64,000 bases of DNA from Acholoe squamosa (GCA_949317995.1 OX439040.1:75179972-75243971); one strand, 5' to 3'; positions 12,317 to 24,805 are shown, numbered from the stretch's first letter. Made by a program: numbers and translations. Notes: a model not told the origin generated them from the sequence alone.

Positions 12317-12614
12317 TACATGGTGTTTGATATTCCGCAGTTCGGTATTCTATAGATACACAAGATCCTCAACGTGACTGAGATACACTTACATTTCTAG
12401 TACATGCATGCGCAATATCTCCCTTATGTTACCTACAAATAATAAAATCTATTGGAAGCATAAGCCCACAGTCGGTATGAACCAGGAATGCATTACTGCA
12501 CCTAGAAGGACTTAAAGGCTGAGTTTGTGGCAATCAGTTATCATGGACTAAGATGAGGACAAGTACTTGAAACTCTCACAGCAGCCAAACAAGCTCTAAA
12601 TCTCAGTCCTTTAA
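12317..12614. other. Intergenic, nothing recognised
   Basis: No feature identified between the minisatellite and the next TTAA element. Confidence 0.4.
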
Positions 12615-12900
12615 CCCTTTAAGGGCCGTTAGTGCATGAATGCATCATGCCGGCCAACAGGGTTGATACACTCCTGGAGGGCTGGCATGATGCATGAATG
12701 CAGCCTCATAAGGTTGACATGATGCATGAATGCAGCTCTGGCGAGTTACTTCAATAATGCCCATGTACCTTTCTGGTATTCATATCAACCCAATAGGGAC
12801 GTTATGATGGGTAAATGCAGCACTGGCGAGTTTCCTACCAGGGCTGTATTCATGCATTAATATGACCATTAATACAGGGCATGATGTGTCAATGCACTAT
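12615..12900. repeat. TTAA palindromic MITE family copy
   Basis: The left end is well preserved: TTAA followed by CCCTTTAAGGGCCGTTAGTG, then GCATCATGCCGGCC and CACTCCTGGAGGG. The right half contains GCAGCACTGGCGAG and the complementary CAGGGCTGTATTCATGCATT, but the terminal repeat is lost. Confidence 0.6.
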
Positions 12901-14551
12901 AAGGTCCTTACAGCCTTAAAGGTTTATGATTTATGGCTGGTTGTTACAGTTAGGATTAGTAGAAGTAAGAGGATAAACCTGACACTTCAAGGACCTCACA
13001 TTGAACTCATGTCTAGACTCAGATGGAGATCATTGAGAGTAAACTGAAACATGAAATACGTCATGTTATGCCATCTCTTCAGATTGTGGCATTTTCAAAC
13101 AAGAGTGAAAATCAGTGGTGGATCCGGGGGTGGATCCAGGATCTTGAGAGGGAGGGGTATGCATCTTGTTAAGTCATTAGGCCCTTATTTAAGACCAAAT
13201 TTGAGGCCTAAAAGAGGCAATGAAATTCTACACAGGCCGAGGCATGAACGGGGGCTCAATCCAACAGCAAAATTAATGGTACAATACACGTTATTTTAAT
13301 CAGAACCCAGTCATGATGCTGCTGCATGCCATTGCTGCATTGGAGCACCTATACCTGATATACATGTATACGTACGCTCTTGGGTCTTTTTTTTTTTTTT
13401 TTGGTCCAGCCCTCGGAGGGGGCTGAATTTTTTCAGTCCCCCTGTCATTCATATATATATAGCAGTAAACGGGCTTTTTTCCTAGAAAGGAGGAAATCCT
13501 TTTTTGCCCCCCCCAATAGGTCTGAAATTTGTCCCCCCGCCCCCGTTTTTAAAGTGACCACTCCCTTTAATAGATTGTCTGAATGAACAAATCTTGTGGC
13601 ATCTTCACTGACTATCACATCATCAATGCTTTGTCCATTCATGTTCCAATCCAGTAACTAAACCGTAGCTTCCTATTAAAACTGGACTAAACTACCCGGT
13701 ACCAGCAACGATCCAGTTGACCCTCGAGCTAAGCCGAAAGGTGTCGGAGAGCTCAGCTAGGTATTTCTCAAACACAACGATCCTAGCCTCCCCACTACGT
13801 ACTGCACACCCCCTACGAACCAGGCCATTCACAGTAATTGACCCTAGGTGACCATGTATTACCTACGATTGTCCATTCAAATGCATGCCTTTCCCCTCTA
13901 TATATACAGCAGTCTTAGGGATTGACCCTGTGCAATCAAGAATTCCCTTCCGATCCAGGCCAGGTCAGTACGATTTGGGGGTACCCGAAACTTAGCATCT
14001 GAGAAATGACTTCCTGAAGTATGCCTTCCTCTCAGATGAAGTAGTACAGCATATCATTATCAGTGCTGCCACCTGCCGTTTGTAAGATGTACCATATGCT
14101 ATAACAGTAATCACAAGTATCAAAGGAAATGCTTCCTCATCTTGCCATTATGAATAGAAAAATATCATAGTCATAAAAGGCTACTTGAATATTTTAGTGT
14201 GATGCTGAAAGTGTATACAAAATCATTCATGGTTATTGACATGTATGGATGCTAATTTATAAACATACAACCCGTTAAACAAGAGATATGTATGTAGCCA
14301 TATTAACAGAAAGGTGAATAAAATGAAGAGGGTGGAAAAGTACACAGGGATGCAACAAATGCCTTACCGGGTATATCTACACATCTAAAGTAATATTTCC
14401 CTTTTTGTCATTCACTCAGGGGGCTATCTTTTTTAACATAGACCGTTAGCCCGGGACCATTAGTTATTTTGTTTCCAGCATTAGAGGCCTTGCACCAAGA
14501 GGTAGCCTGACCCTATAACAATTCCTTCTTTCAATCTGTATATCTTCTCTG
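12901..14551. other. Intergenic with a remnant of the poly-G MITE
   Basis: About 13,395-13,570 (GAGGGGGCTGAATTTTTTCAG ... AAAGTGACCACTCCCTT) resembles the element at 51,226-51,778. The remainder has no recognisable gene. Confidence 0.4.
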
Positions 14552-15186
14552 CACTGAAAATATAGACATCTGTCAAGGTGATCACTATTGATGAATTAGG
14601 GTGATCTTTCCCTATTGATGACCTAAGGTAATCATGATGATTACCAAAGGTCATCATTCACTTTGATTATATTTCTCTGCCATCAGGGGGGGCCTAGTAT
14701 ACAAGAATGGGATATGCAATGCTCATTAAGTGAGCTATTGATTCTGTATCTACAATCCTCTGGACCATCAGTGTTTATAAGATGGATGATATGAAAAATA
14801 TCATCACACTGTATTTTTCTTTAAAATGTTATTTGGTCAGAATAATTAAAGGTGAAAGCATGTTTGATAATTGACACCTCTTTTGTCACTCAAAGCATAG
14901 CTCTAACAATAGCTAATATTCCTTATACAAACATCTACATGTATGCCTCATCAGGGCATAAGTCAGCTGTAAGTGTGTACAATAAATGTTTGGTTGTGGG
15001 GAGGGAACCCTTCTCCATTGAAGGGCATAATTATGCAAATTTATGCCAAAATTTTAATTAACAAAGTAATCATTCACAAACTCCTCTCTGATCAGGTCAG
15101 ACAGGTACTCTGTAGTGATCACCCAGGGTGATCACTCTAAAGATCACGGGGTACAGGGTACCCTTTTAAACCTTATATTTTCAGTG
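14552..15186. mobile_element. MITE-like element with GGTGATCAC palindromes
   Basis: The ends are inverted copies of CACTGAAAATATA. Just inside the left end are GGTGATCAC, GGTGATC, GGTAATCATGATGATTACC and GGTCATC; inside the right end GGTGATCACCC... variants recur. This is the same build as the elements at 377 and 1271: short terminal repeats plus a palindromic motif repeated near the ends. No transposase ORF. Confidence 0.55.
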
Positions 15187-16035
15187 TAGGACCAATTTGT
15201 CTCATTTTGATGTAAATAATTTAGTTATTTCATTGTTACAAGAACCATTTAGCTATTCTATTTTTGCACAAACATTTAGTCATTCTATTTCCAAATAAAC
15301 TAATTGTGACCTGTACTGAGAAAAAGGACCTTATTCCCCCTCACATAAGGTCCCTTTTCGCAGATTGTGTGACATTTAGTTATAGATTGTCCAGGATTAT
15401 AGGCCTAGCATCAAGAGGTAGTATTCTCTTCTTTTTATTTCTATATATTCCGAAAGCTGATTAATTCTATTTTTACATAAACTGTTTAGCTATATGTACT
15501 ATTCTACACAAAGCATTTAGTTATTTTCTTTCCACATAAACTATTTACTGTAGATTGTGCAGGATTACAGGGCTAATGTCAAGAGGGCGTGAGGTAGGTA
15601 TAGCACACACTAGGGAGTGTTTGCCTGCACCCAGTAATGCCTTTGTACCGGAAGCACAGCACAATTGTCTTAGGGACTAAAGTTGGGGATGACACGGAGG
15701 GGAAGAGATTGTTCGCCGGACTGTGTCAATGACTGGATTCCATCTTATGTCCACACAAAACACTTGAAACTCTTTAAGGGCTGTATGAGGATTTTTTTTT
15801 TTTGTCTCTTAAACCTGAAATACCTGTTGCGTTCAGTTAATTGGGGGGGGGGGGCGCTTATGGAGAAATAAGAATAGTGGAATGATAAGTTGGATGCCTT
15901 GCGTCAAAATCTCAACCAAGGGTACGGAGATGTAGACATTTTTAGCCTATAAACTGATCACAACAATTTCTCAGGTTAAGCACTCATTAAAAGCAATACC
16001 ATTTTAACAGACCTCAGGAAAATCAATGCCCTTAA
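15187..16035. other. Intergenic, nothing recognised
   Basis: A loosely repeated TTTAGTTATTCTATTTTTACA-like phrase recurs at about 15,220-15,550. No gene is supportable. Confidence 0.4.
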
Positions 16036-16281
16036 TCCTTTAATGGCTGCTGATGCAATACTGCATCATGCCCTTTGGTCGTCATGATGCACCAATGAAG
16101 TGCTGGTGAGACTGCTCACCAGCTCTTCATTGGAGCATCGTAACGACCTTTTGGGATTGAGTGTATTGACCCCGTAGGGTCGGCATGTGGCAACAATGTA
16201 GCCCTGGCGAGTTACTCACCAGGGCTACATTCATGCATCATGACAACCAACAGGCATAATGCATTAGCAGCCCTCAAAGGG
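16036..16281. mobile_element. Complete TTAA-flanked palindromic MITE
   Basis: The best delimited member of its family: TTAA at 16,032-16,035 and 16,282-16,285 immediately outside inverted ends TCCTTTAATGGCTGCTGATG and CCCTTTGAGGGCTGCTAATG. The inside is the usual chain of GGTCGTCATGATGCACC, CTGGTGAG/CTCACCAG and GGCGAGTTACTCACC palindromes. Perfect TTAA duplication and CCCTTT-type ends fit a piggyBac-like non-autonomous element (inference). Confidence 0.75.
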
Positions 16282-16494
16282 TTAAATGGTTAAGGGCCAC
16301 CTACTTGTGGCGACACCTAGAGGAAACTTGGGGAGTGGACGCAGTGCTCGTCATGTCAGTACCGTGAAGCCTGACCAAACAGTTACCATGGTAACTGCCG
16401 CCACCAATAGTCTCAGTGAGGGGATCAAGGCAAGGAGCCAATGTTTGTGCCACAAGTGTAGGATTGTAGGTGTATAATCCTGACAGATCTAAGC

Positions 16495-17310
16495 ACAAGA
16501 ATACCCCATGTATAAGATGCATCCCGCGTGTAAGATTGGAATACCCCTTGTATAAGTTGACGCATCCCACGTGTAAGACCGGAATACCCCATGTATAAGA
16601 CGCATCCCGCATGTAAGACCGGAATACCCCTTCTATAAGATGCATCCTGCATGCAAGACCGGATTCCCCCTGGTATAAGATGCACCCCCCCGCATGGTAA
16701 GACCGGAATACCCCTTGTATAAGACACATCCTGCATGTAAGACCGGAATACCCCATGTATAAGATGCATCCTGCGTGTAAGACTGGAATACCCCTTGTAT
16801 AAGATGCATCCCGCGTGCAAGACCGGATTCCCCCTGGTATAAGATGCACCCCCCCGCATGGTAAGACCGGAATACCCCTTGTATAAGACACATCCTGCAT
16901 GTAAGACCGGAATACCCCATGTATAAGATGCATCCCGCGTGTAAGACTGGAATACCCCTTGTATAAGATGCATCCCGCGTGCAAGACCGGATTCCCCCTT
17001 GTATAAGACGCACCCCGCATGGTAAGCCCGGAATACCCCTTGTATAAGACACATCCCGCGTGTAAGACCGGAATACCCCATGTATACGACGCATCCCACA
17101 TGTAAGACCGGAATACCCCATGTATAAGACACATCCCGCGTGTAAGTCCAGAATACCCCCTTCTATAAGACGCATCCTGCATGGTAAGACCGGAATACCC
17201 CATGTATAACACGCATCCTGCATGTAAGACCAGAATACCCCATGTATAAGACGCATCCTGCATGTAAGACCAGAATACCCCATGTATAAGACGCATCCCG
17301 CGTGTAAGAT
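16495..17310. repeat. ~39 bp minisatellite with 164 bp higher-order period
   Basis: The unit alternates GTATAAGACGCATCCCGC with GTGTAAGACCGGAATACCCC, about 21 copies. A variant block starting GGATTCCCCCTGGTATAAG recurs at 16,661 and 16,825, and in altered form at 16,989, a spacing of 164 bp, so the array grew by duplicating four-unit blocks. The unit derives from the CCGTAA...TATAAGGCGCACC family. The 200-330 residue minus-strand ORFs are artefacts of the repeat. About 17,311-17,460 continues as the non-repeated interior of the same family. Confidence 0.85.
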
Positions 17311-17969
17311 GTGCCTAGTTTTTGTTCATGATAGGCCCTATGAAAAATAAGAAATGACTGTTGTTCAGATCCACTGATTTTCAAAATTCAAAGTGCTATG
17401 GGAAGCAGGAAGCTCCCCACACCCCCCTTTGTACCACCCTACAGTAGTTGGGAGGTATTACGAAGATTTTGACAAAAAAATGCAATTCCCTCAACTATAA
17501 GGAGCACCAGGGGTACATCCTCGTAATAGATGTTAAACGCCATTTCGATAGCTAATGTCATATTCATGGCGAGAACTACATTACACAATTTCACAGAGGA
17601 ATGTGTGAGTGGCCACGTATATGTGCACCACACACATCCAAGCAGATAGGTGTGACGAGCCATCCATGCCATGATTCATGCATGTATCTCTTGCATTGTA
17701 ACATGGGATCTCTTAGCAAATCAGAAACACTCAGAGGTTGGGTAAATCATATCCTTAAACACCCTTTCTGTGGCAGCTACTCTGAGTGAAGTATATAAAG
17801 ACTGTAACATAATTTATGTTATACAAGTTTCTATTCTATTCCAAATATGTAGAATATAAACCAACAAATTAGATCTAATGCACACTTACATAATGACAGA
17901 TCTTGAAGAAAACAAATTACTGACAAATTGTCGATTAAATATGGGTTTAGGTCAAATGTAGGAACTACC
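17311..17969. other. Intergenic, mostly unrecognised
   Basis: The left part (GATTTTCAAAATTCAAAGTGCTATGGG, near 17,379) matches the interior of the CCGTAA family copy near 18,060. Nothing else is seen. Confidence 0.4.
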
Positions 17970-18130
17970 GTAAAACCCAATGTATAAGCCGCACCCACAT
18001 ATAAGCCGGACCCTGGGTTTAACAATTGCTCTGAAAATTTCAAAAACTGATAACTAACGGATTTTCAAAATTCAAAAACCTATGGGTCTTGACAGGTATC
18101 CCCACGCCCCAGTACCAATGACAATGTTGG
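17970..18130. repeat. CCGTAA/TATAAGCCGC family, left part
   Basis: Begins CCGTAAAACCCAATGTATAAG, then CCGCACCCACATATAAGCCGG, then GGATTTTCAAAATTCAAAAA and CTATGGG. The same interior phrase occurs near 17,379 and, degraded, near 63,478, which shows that these copies share more than their ends. Confidence 0.5.
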
Positions 18131-18990
18131 AGGAAATTGTGGGGAGGTAGTACTATAGTAACTAACCCCTACCCGCCATCCCCTACCCCTGTCCCTGAAA
18201 TCGATGAAATCCCAGACAGCCAGCCTCTCCAAGACACAAAGAAGGCAGGAAAGAAGAAGGGTGGTACTTCTAGCACTCCCTCAAAGGCAAGGAAGCCGGC
18301 TGCTGTGCCAATTAGAAGTTCCCTGCGGTTTAAGAAGGTTGGCAAGTCAAAAGCTGGGGCGGGTCTCCCTCCTCCCAAGAAGAGGGGTAGGCCAAAGAAG
18401 TCGACCCCGGCTTCTGCTTCTGCACATGAGGACAGCGACAGCAATTAAGACAACATTCCTGGTACCCCCCAGGATCGTAAGACTGGGACTGGTCGAGGTA
18501 AGCAGGCATATCCCCCAACCTGAAGGCCCACATAAAAGACATTCTTGTACATGGAAAAGAAACTAAACGTCATAAGTCTAGTAAATCTGCATTTTGAACG
18601 ACTGTCAGAAGAGTCAGGAGAGAGTGAGTTTGATACTCCCTTCTGCCTAAGATGCCTAAATCACAACATTCCCTCAAGAGGGCAGCTAAGTCAAAGGAGG
18701 ATGAGCTTAATGTCGACAGCGACGACAATCTAACCAAGGAAGAAATCGAAGACGTCTTGAACCAACCTCAAGGTACAATGGAAGGTGAGTCTGGACCCTA
18801 ATTTTTATGTCAGTAGCCATCCATAAAAGACATCATGCAAAATAAAAAAATTTTATCTCCCAACCTACCTGGTAGTTTTTTCTGTTGTCTTTTAAGACAA
18901 GGTGATGCAAAGCTCCCTTTTTAAAAAATTAAATATTGTCATTTCACCTTTACTTCCGCTTACACCAACAAAGAATGTACCAAATGCCTA

Positions 18991-19207
18991 CCGTAAAACC
19001 CGGGCTATAAATCCACCCAACCTATAAGTCGACCTCCCTCTTTGAGAATCAATATCGACCTATAGAAAAAATGCTAGAAAAATATTAACACTATAATCTA
19101 TTATATAAAAAACCCTCCTATAAGTCGACCCCCCTCCTTGGGGAAAAAATCGACTTATATGAAAAATAAGTAAAATAAAAAATCGACTTATAGCGTGGGG
19201 TTTACGG
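18991..19207. mobile_element. CCGTAA-family MITE in an intron of the MADF gene
   Basis: CCGTAAAACCCGGGCTATAA on the left and its inverse (GCGTGGGGTTTACGG) on the right, TA on both sides, with CCTATAAGTCGACC repeats inside. It lies between the GTGAGT donor near 18,783 and the acceptor near 19,344. Confidence 0.7.
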
Positions 19208-20040
19208 TACATATTTAAGAACCTGTGTAAAGTCGGTTTACGTGTATGTTAGAGCATTCCTTTAAAGTCATGTTTCTGTAAATAATTTCTTTTGTAAATA
19301 AGTGTGTTTCATTTAAATTTCTTTTCTTTTCTTTCTCTTCAAAGGTCATGGTGATTACACCAAACATCCACTTCTAGACAAGGACCAATAGGATGAAGAC
19401 GAACATGGCGAAGAGGTAGACCAAGACACAGAGGACCTTGCCAACCTCCAATTGACTCTGATGAAAATGACTCCATCCAAATTTGACTTGCGATTCGAAG
19501 ATAAGGATATGGAAACATGGTGGACAGAAGACCAAACCCGTGAGGCTCTGGCAACAAGAGAAAGCTCTCTATGATATGAGGGCTAATAGCTACGGGGTGC
19601 TGGCTGTAAAGGATCTACGCCAAAGTGTCAGTTATACTCAAGGTTCCATGTGAGTAATTATTTTTCCTTTTATCCCTATTTCCTATATGTTTTTTTTTGT
19701 AATTCAATATTTAACATAAGCAATTCAATAAAAAGTATTTGGTTGACAGTTTCATAACTAAAGTCTTTGAAATTAGAAAAAAATTAGAAAAAGTTTTTGT
19801 TCATTTTAAACAAACATCTTGCTGCAAAAAAATGCTTGTTCCTTTTCCAGCAAAGAAGATCGAAATCAGGATGAGGAGTCTTCGAAACATGTACTCCAAG
19901 ATACTGAAAACTGCTAAAAGTGGTTCAGCTGCTGTTGGTAAAACCCCTCGACAAAAGGAGATATGCAGGTTGGTCGGGTTCTTAAGAACTTACTTGAATC
20001 AGAACGAAACCTTCAATACATACTCTGGATGCAGCCCCGG

Positions 20041-20042
<2 letters not shown>

Positions 20043-20101
<59 letters not shown>
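20043..20101. repeat. (TA)n microsatellite, ~59 bp
   Basis: Uninterrupted AT/TA dinucleotide run inside the broken MADF gene, followed 48 bp later by a TTTTATTTCAG acceptor-like site. It is therefore probably in an intron whose donor can no longer be seen. Confidence 0.9.
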
Positions 20102-20102
<1 letters not shown>

Positions 20103-21070
20103 CAGAAAACAAAAATAGAGAGTGCATAAATTTCCTTGTTTTATTTCAGACTGACAAGAACTTGGAGGGGTTGTCTCTGATACCATTTCAAGCTAAGCGC
20201 CGGAAGGTGAAGCAGGAACAAGAACAACTAGCTCAAGAGTTGGATCAAGATGAGGACAATGGTAAAGGAGACGGTGAGGGTGAGGGTAAGGATGAGGGTG
20301 ATTGTAAGGGTGAGGGTGAGGGTAGTCCTGTGTTCCAGTCTACTAAAAAATATAATAGCAGAAACCAACACCTTGGGACGCAGATCGATCTAAGCGACCA
20401 CCACGCAATCTACAGAAGAAACAGAGTCAGCCTGCTAAATCGGGACAGTCAGCCAGCTGCAAGGACACAGCACCTGCAGCTTCTACCTCCAAAGACACTG
20501 AAAAAGGTGCAGGCAAAGGGCCGCATCAGACCTCAAGCAAAGGTAAGGGCCAGGAAACAGCATTGGATAGGTACAAAAGGCTGTTCAGCAAAGCAGAAGT
20601 TAAATCTGGCCTGCATTATTCTGAGGATGGCTCCTCCATGGGAGCTTCTCTCTACCAACCATACACAGGAAAGGAGACCTCCATGCATGTGGTCTTCCAT
20701 GCAGGATGGGTCTACTGACTATGGTGTGGAAAACCCCTTTGCAAACTGGTACACCAAGCAAGGACCTGAACATTGTAGGGTCCGTGAGGCTGAGCTGGAC
20801 AAAAAGAAAGCTGAGAAGGCCAAGAATGATCCAGTGTTGAAGATGATGGAAAAAAAATTAGAAAACCTTGAAAAAATGGTAGATGTTTTGTCTAAACCCA
20901 AACCTACTACTCAGCCTCTCACCTCAGACCCTGTTTCAGATGCCCAACTGTGGGCCGACTCTTTGGTCAGACAGGTAGAGCAGATGTCACCGAAACTTCA
21001 AAGGAAGTTCATGCGTCATGTCACTAACACAGCGTATGACGCATTAGACAGTGAATGGCCTTCTAAGTAA

Positions 21071-21895
21071 ACTTGATTCATATTTGTCGTTCATGATAAT
21101 TATTTTGAAAAGGCGGAAGGTGTCAAGTAACACAAGAAAAGACAAATTTGTTTAAACACTTCATGTAAAAATGGAAAAGAACTTTGTGTTTATTTTTATA
21201 TTTCTGCATGAAAACCTTGCACGGTGCTTAATATGGAAAATTACATGTTCATGTCTTCTGTCACTATAACAAGTATTTATCCAAATTTTTACAGTTGGTT
21301 CTCAAGAACCTTTTGTTTTTGATGAATCATCGAGTTTTTTTTTTTTGTTCTCTCGACGCTTTTGGACTTATAAAGGTGAGCATGTACATACTAAATGACA
21401 GTACAATCAGCGTCTACAAACTAAAAGTGTACATGTATGACACATAGGGCTTCCCGAATACAGGTGCCCTCTTTTAAAAGACTTTCCCTCAAGGATCACG
21501 ATCTCATGACTCTGCATTTAAACACATACGGGTACTGAAGTAATACATAAATAATTTATTCTATGCATACACATATATATCATGTTCATGCTTGTTCACT
21601 ATGCAGGACTAGAGTTACATATATCCTGCGTCACTAAAGGGAGAAGCCTACACATGTAGCAGACAAGTGCCTTAAGCGACGGTGCATTCCAGTTCAAGAA
21701 CTTGTGTTTATATATTTAATAAAGGTTCATGTATTTGTTGTAAATCGTACAATTTCTTTATTTCTATCTGAATGATAAGCATACATAAGTTTGACTTAAA
21801 TACCACAGTGTAAATGACTTACTTAGATGAAAAGGAAATGTCTCTGACATTGTCTTTACTGCCCACACACTAAAGTTCACCAACTCCTCGGTCCA
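21071..21895. other. Spacer between the two Harbinger genes
   Basis: AT-rich, with AATAAA near 21,720, and no ORF of note. It separates the convergent 3' ends of the MADF-type gene (+) and transposase gene (-), as in two-gene Harbinger elements. Confidence 0.45.
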
Positions 21896-23074
21896 AACTT
21901 AGCACTCAAAGTAGAAGTCATGTTGCATCACAACATGATCATCCCACTGTTTGGGGAGTTCTCCCTCCTTGGTCAGACACCATCCCGCGAGATTGTTCCT
22001 CATTATCTTGACCCTGTCTGATCGGTTCCGTATGGAAGTAGGCTTTCCGCCTGGGAGGACCTTCTCTGCACACCACAGACCTTTGTGCTGTTTGTAGTCT
22101 TTTCCCTCCCAGTTACAAGCTTCCTTTGGAAGGTGTGCTCCTGGGGCCACCGTTCTAAGGTAATTACGTAGAGCCACACATGCCAGTACTATAATATCCA
22201 CATTTTCTGGAGCCATTTCTATTCCTCGACAGAAAATCCTGAAGTGAGTGGCCAGGATCCCAAAGGCCTTCTCCACACACCGTTTAGACCTGCTGAGGCG
22301 GTAGTTGAATATCCTCTGCTGGGGGGTGAGTTTTGTAGAGGGATATGTCTCTCACTCATCTCGTATGCGTCAGCAAAAAAATGATAGGGCAAGTCCCCGC
22401 AAAAGACCGGAAATGTAGAGGGTGAACTTGACATCAACGAGAAGGAAACATTTCACCCATTTGTATCTGCACAGACTCAAACTTCTTACCTCGTGTCAGA
22501 TACCTGATAGTCATGCTCAGCCTCAGCTGTGACTGCATCACGGAAAGATGTGTCCTGGTATGTGATGTACGGTCGCACCATCTAGCAGGTCCTTTTACAC
22601 CTCTGCTGATGTGCGTGTAGTCTTCTTGAACTCAGAAATGCAACCGAGCTGGAAATAAGGCAAAATATATATTAATTGCAGGGAAATGTTTGTTTTTTTA
22701 ATTTTTAGGTTTATGGTTTTTAAAGAGATGACACGTTTTACATAGGGGTCCATATAGACTCCAACTCATGAGTGTGCATCTGAAATTGTATTAAAGGACA
22801 TGGCGCATTCTTTTATGATATGTTTTAATTTCACGGAAAAAACTTCCAGCCAGGCAAGGGATCTTTGCATCCTTTCCTCCTTCCTTGAAAGCAGATATGG
22901 GTGCATCCAATACATGTGCGACCTCCGCACCTTGTGGTTGCCCAAGATGTAATCGTCATCCAAGTCATCGTCCATGATAACATAGGCTGCCAGGTTGCTC
23001 AGATTCTGCAGACATTCCTCTTCTATAGACTGCGCCTGTGCCTGCATCTCAGCCTGTTTTCTCTTGCGTGACAT
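21896..23074 (-). pseudogene. PIF/Harbinger DDE transposase, decayed
   Basis: Cut-and-paste transposase of the DDE_Tnp_4 (HARBI1-like) family, in pieces on the minus strand. N-terminal ORF 23,074-22,766: acidic stretch, then RRSHMYWMHPYLLSRKE, the W-x-HP motif usual in Harbinger N-termini. Middle, 22,640-22,487: MVRPYITYQDTSFRDAV and, one frame over, LSMTIRYLTRG, ending at a GTAAGA donor-like site. Then LPYHFFADAYEMSE (second catalytic Asp region) at about 22,400-22,350, and the last block VEKAFGILATHFRIF from about 22,276, whose Glu would complete DDE. At least three frameshifts separate these pieces, so no full protein can be made. HARBI1-like host genes are intact and longer; this is a dead transposon copy. 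Confidence 0.75.
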
Positions 23075-23400
23075 GATGTTTCAGTAGCAAAGATTTCAAA
23101 ATACCACCGACTTTCCTATCAAAGAAAGACCCAAACAAAGGTCACATGACCACACGCACAGACATATGCATGCGTAGCGGAAGTAGTTTCAGGCGTGCGT
23201 CTTTCATGCCATAGACGCACACTTACGGCCAGAGGAAGTGACTCATGCGTCTGTAGATGCAGACGCACAAAGCTGAGTTATTTCTGAAGATGCACGACCA
23301 GACGCACGGCTGAGATGCACAGCTGAGATGCATGCCATTGCCACCAAAATAGACGCATCGCTGACGCATGAGCCTTGTGTCCTAGTGGATTTAACGCTTT
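23075..23400. repeat. GACGCA-rich inverted motif cluster
   Basis: AGACGCAC, TGCGTCT and GATGCA-type motifs recur in both orientations (for example GCGTCTGTAGATGCAGACGC, 23,249-23,268) just upstream of the transposase start. They may be subterminal binding sites near the right end of the Harbinger element. No clear terminal repeat or 3 bp target duplication was found. Confidence 0.4.
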
Positions 23401-24805
23401 ATATGACCACAGAAAAATGTGCATGGCTTAGGGCTGTATGGGAATGGGAAGGACCTCACTCAAGAGATTCAAAAATTGGGAAAAAGTTTAAAGATTTGAT
23501 CAACGACAAGAAACCTAGGCCTAAGCTGTCCTTACTGGAATGGTTATCACCCACAAACTAGGATCCACCACTCCAATCAATAAATAAACATCACTCCCAA
23601 CCTAGAATGGTTCTCACCCAGGCCATACTGGTGACATAGCACTACCGTGAATTCTCTCTTATAAGCTGCGGATAGTACCAGAATCCAAATAAAAATTAGG
23701 CTTATAATAACAGGCAAAAGTCGGGATGCAGCTTATACGAGAGTTGGGGGGGGCTCATTAAGACTAGGCACCTGCAAACTTTAGCACCCAAAAAAGTTGA
23801 ATCTTTAAATTAGTTGTTTTTTTCATGAACATTAATTCCTACATTCAATATGAAGTTTATCTTAGAATATGCTTGAAGTAGGCCTACTGGGGGCATTTCC
23901 CCAGGAAATCTTTGAAAATTGCTCAGCTGAAACATGCATTCTGATGCATTTCAAGGACCGACCTGTTAAAAACTTGTTATGAGAGTAAGACCTCCTCATC
24001 ATATAGACCTTAGGCCTAATTAAGGACCTAATTGACAAAACCTCAGATAAAGGGCATGCACGCTTAAAAAGATTTGGAAGGCTTGCATTAAATCAGGCAT
24101 AAGATTTTTCAGGTAATTCCTGGTATTTTGAAAATTTGAAGGGAGAATGGATCATTCTTGCGATTTGTACAGATCGATCCGATGAGGAAACATTTTGATA
24201 TCAATATGGGGTGTCTTACGTTTTGGTAGGTATCCACCAATACCACCCAGAGAATGGATTTGAGCAACAACTGTCAAACCGAAGTACCATTTGAACTCAT
24301 TAGTGCATTTTTCCCTATTCTGTTACCTCAGATCCACTGTTCTGAAAAGTCAAAAGTTTTCAGACACATAGATTTATATGCTATATTGGGTCTGGGAGGC
24401 CGGTGGCTAAAAAAAGCAATATTTCCTGAAAGCCAAATTGGGAATTAAAAAAAAAAAATCCCATTGAGGGGTGTTAACACATACTGAGTAATCTATGATC
24501 ACAATCCGTTCCATAAAGCCACAATTGGCACTATTGATACAAATGTGACACAATCTGCAAAAAGAGGCCACAGATAGTGCAGTGTATGTCAAAGAGAGTT
24601 GCTTCCTACTTTGGGTTATTGTAGTCACTTTGATTTGTAAATGTTTATTTTTGGTTACACTTTGTTATTTTTGGTTATGTCCTCCTTAAGGTGGCTTGCG
24701 GGCATAGACTAAAGTAACTAGATTTTCGCCATATCCTTAACAGAGTTCCGAAATGATATGTACTTTTCATATATGCAAAAGGAATAGGGGGGTCCCATGC
24801 ATATT
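23401..24805. other. Intergenic with one partial CCGTAA-family copy
   Basis: An ORF at 23,328-23,561 (77 codons, rich in K and W, followed by AATAAATAAA) has no recognised domain; it could be a stray exon. 23,645 to about 23,748 has CCGTGAATTCTCTCTTATAAG and the complementary GCAGCTTATACGAGAG, a right-truncated MITE. Nothing else identified. Confidence 0.35.

Larger units (their letters stand above)
18137..21070 (+). pseudogene. Harbinger-type AT-hook/MADF (Myb-SANT-like) gene, broken
   Basis: Probable DNA-binding partner gene of a PIF/Harbinger transposon. In order: an ORF at 18,137-18,448 rich in K, P and S with an AT-hook core (KKRGRPKKS); a possible exon from about 18,651 ending at a GTGAGT donor near 18,783; an exon from about 19,344 after TCTTCAAAG; and an ORF at 19,739-21,070. 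A MADF-like domain is visible in pieces: WWTEDQT near 19,520, then (shifted frame) LWQQEKALYDMRANSYGV, then KIEIRMRSLRNMYSKIL near 19,860. The end (20,780-21,068) is a charged helix and QMSPKLQRKFMRHV, like the BESS end of MADF proteins. Defects: an in-frame stop near 19,390, frameshifts near 19,540 and within 20,340-20,700, and a TA tract. The transposase lies opposite, 0.8 kb away. Family assignment is inference from these motifs and the neighbour. Confidence 0.6.

Noticed and set aside
11562..12377. Long ORFs on both strands
   Set aside because: The 18 bp period keeps every frame open; no non-repeat coding signal.
13380..13642. Short ORFs on both strands near the poly-T
   Set aside because: Overlap a degraded MITE remnant with homopolymer runs; no gene support.
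16301..17296. 331-codon minus-strand ORF and overlapping 235 and 216 codon ORFs
   Set aside because: Pure by-product of the ~39 bp minisatellite, whose length is a multiple of three in most copies; the peptide is a monotonous repeat.
16495..17310. CRISPR-like array
   Set aside because: Units are contiguous variants with no unique spacers, in a eukaryotic context.
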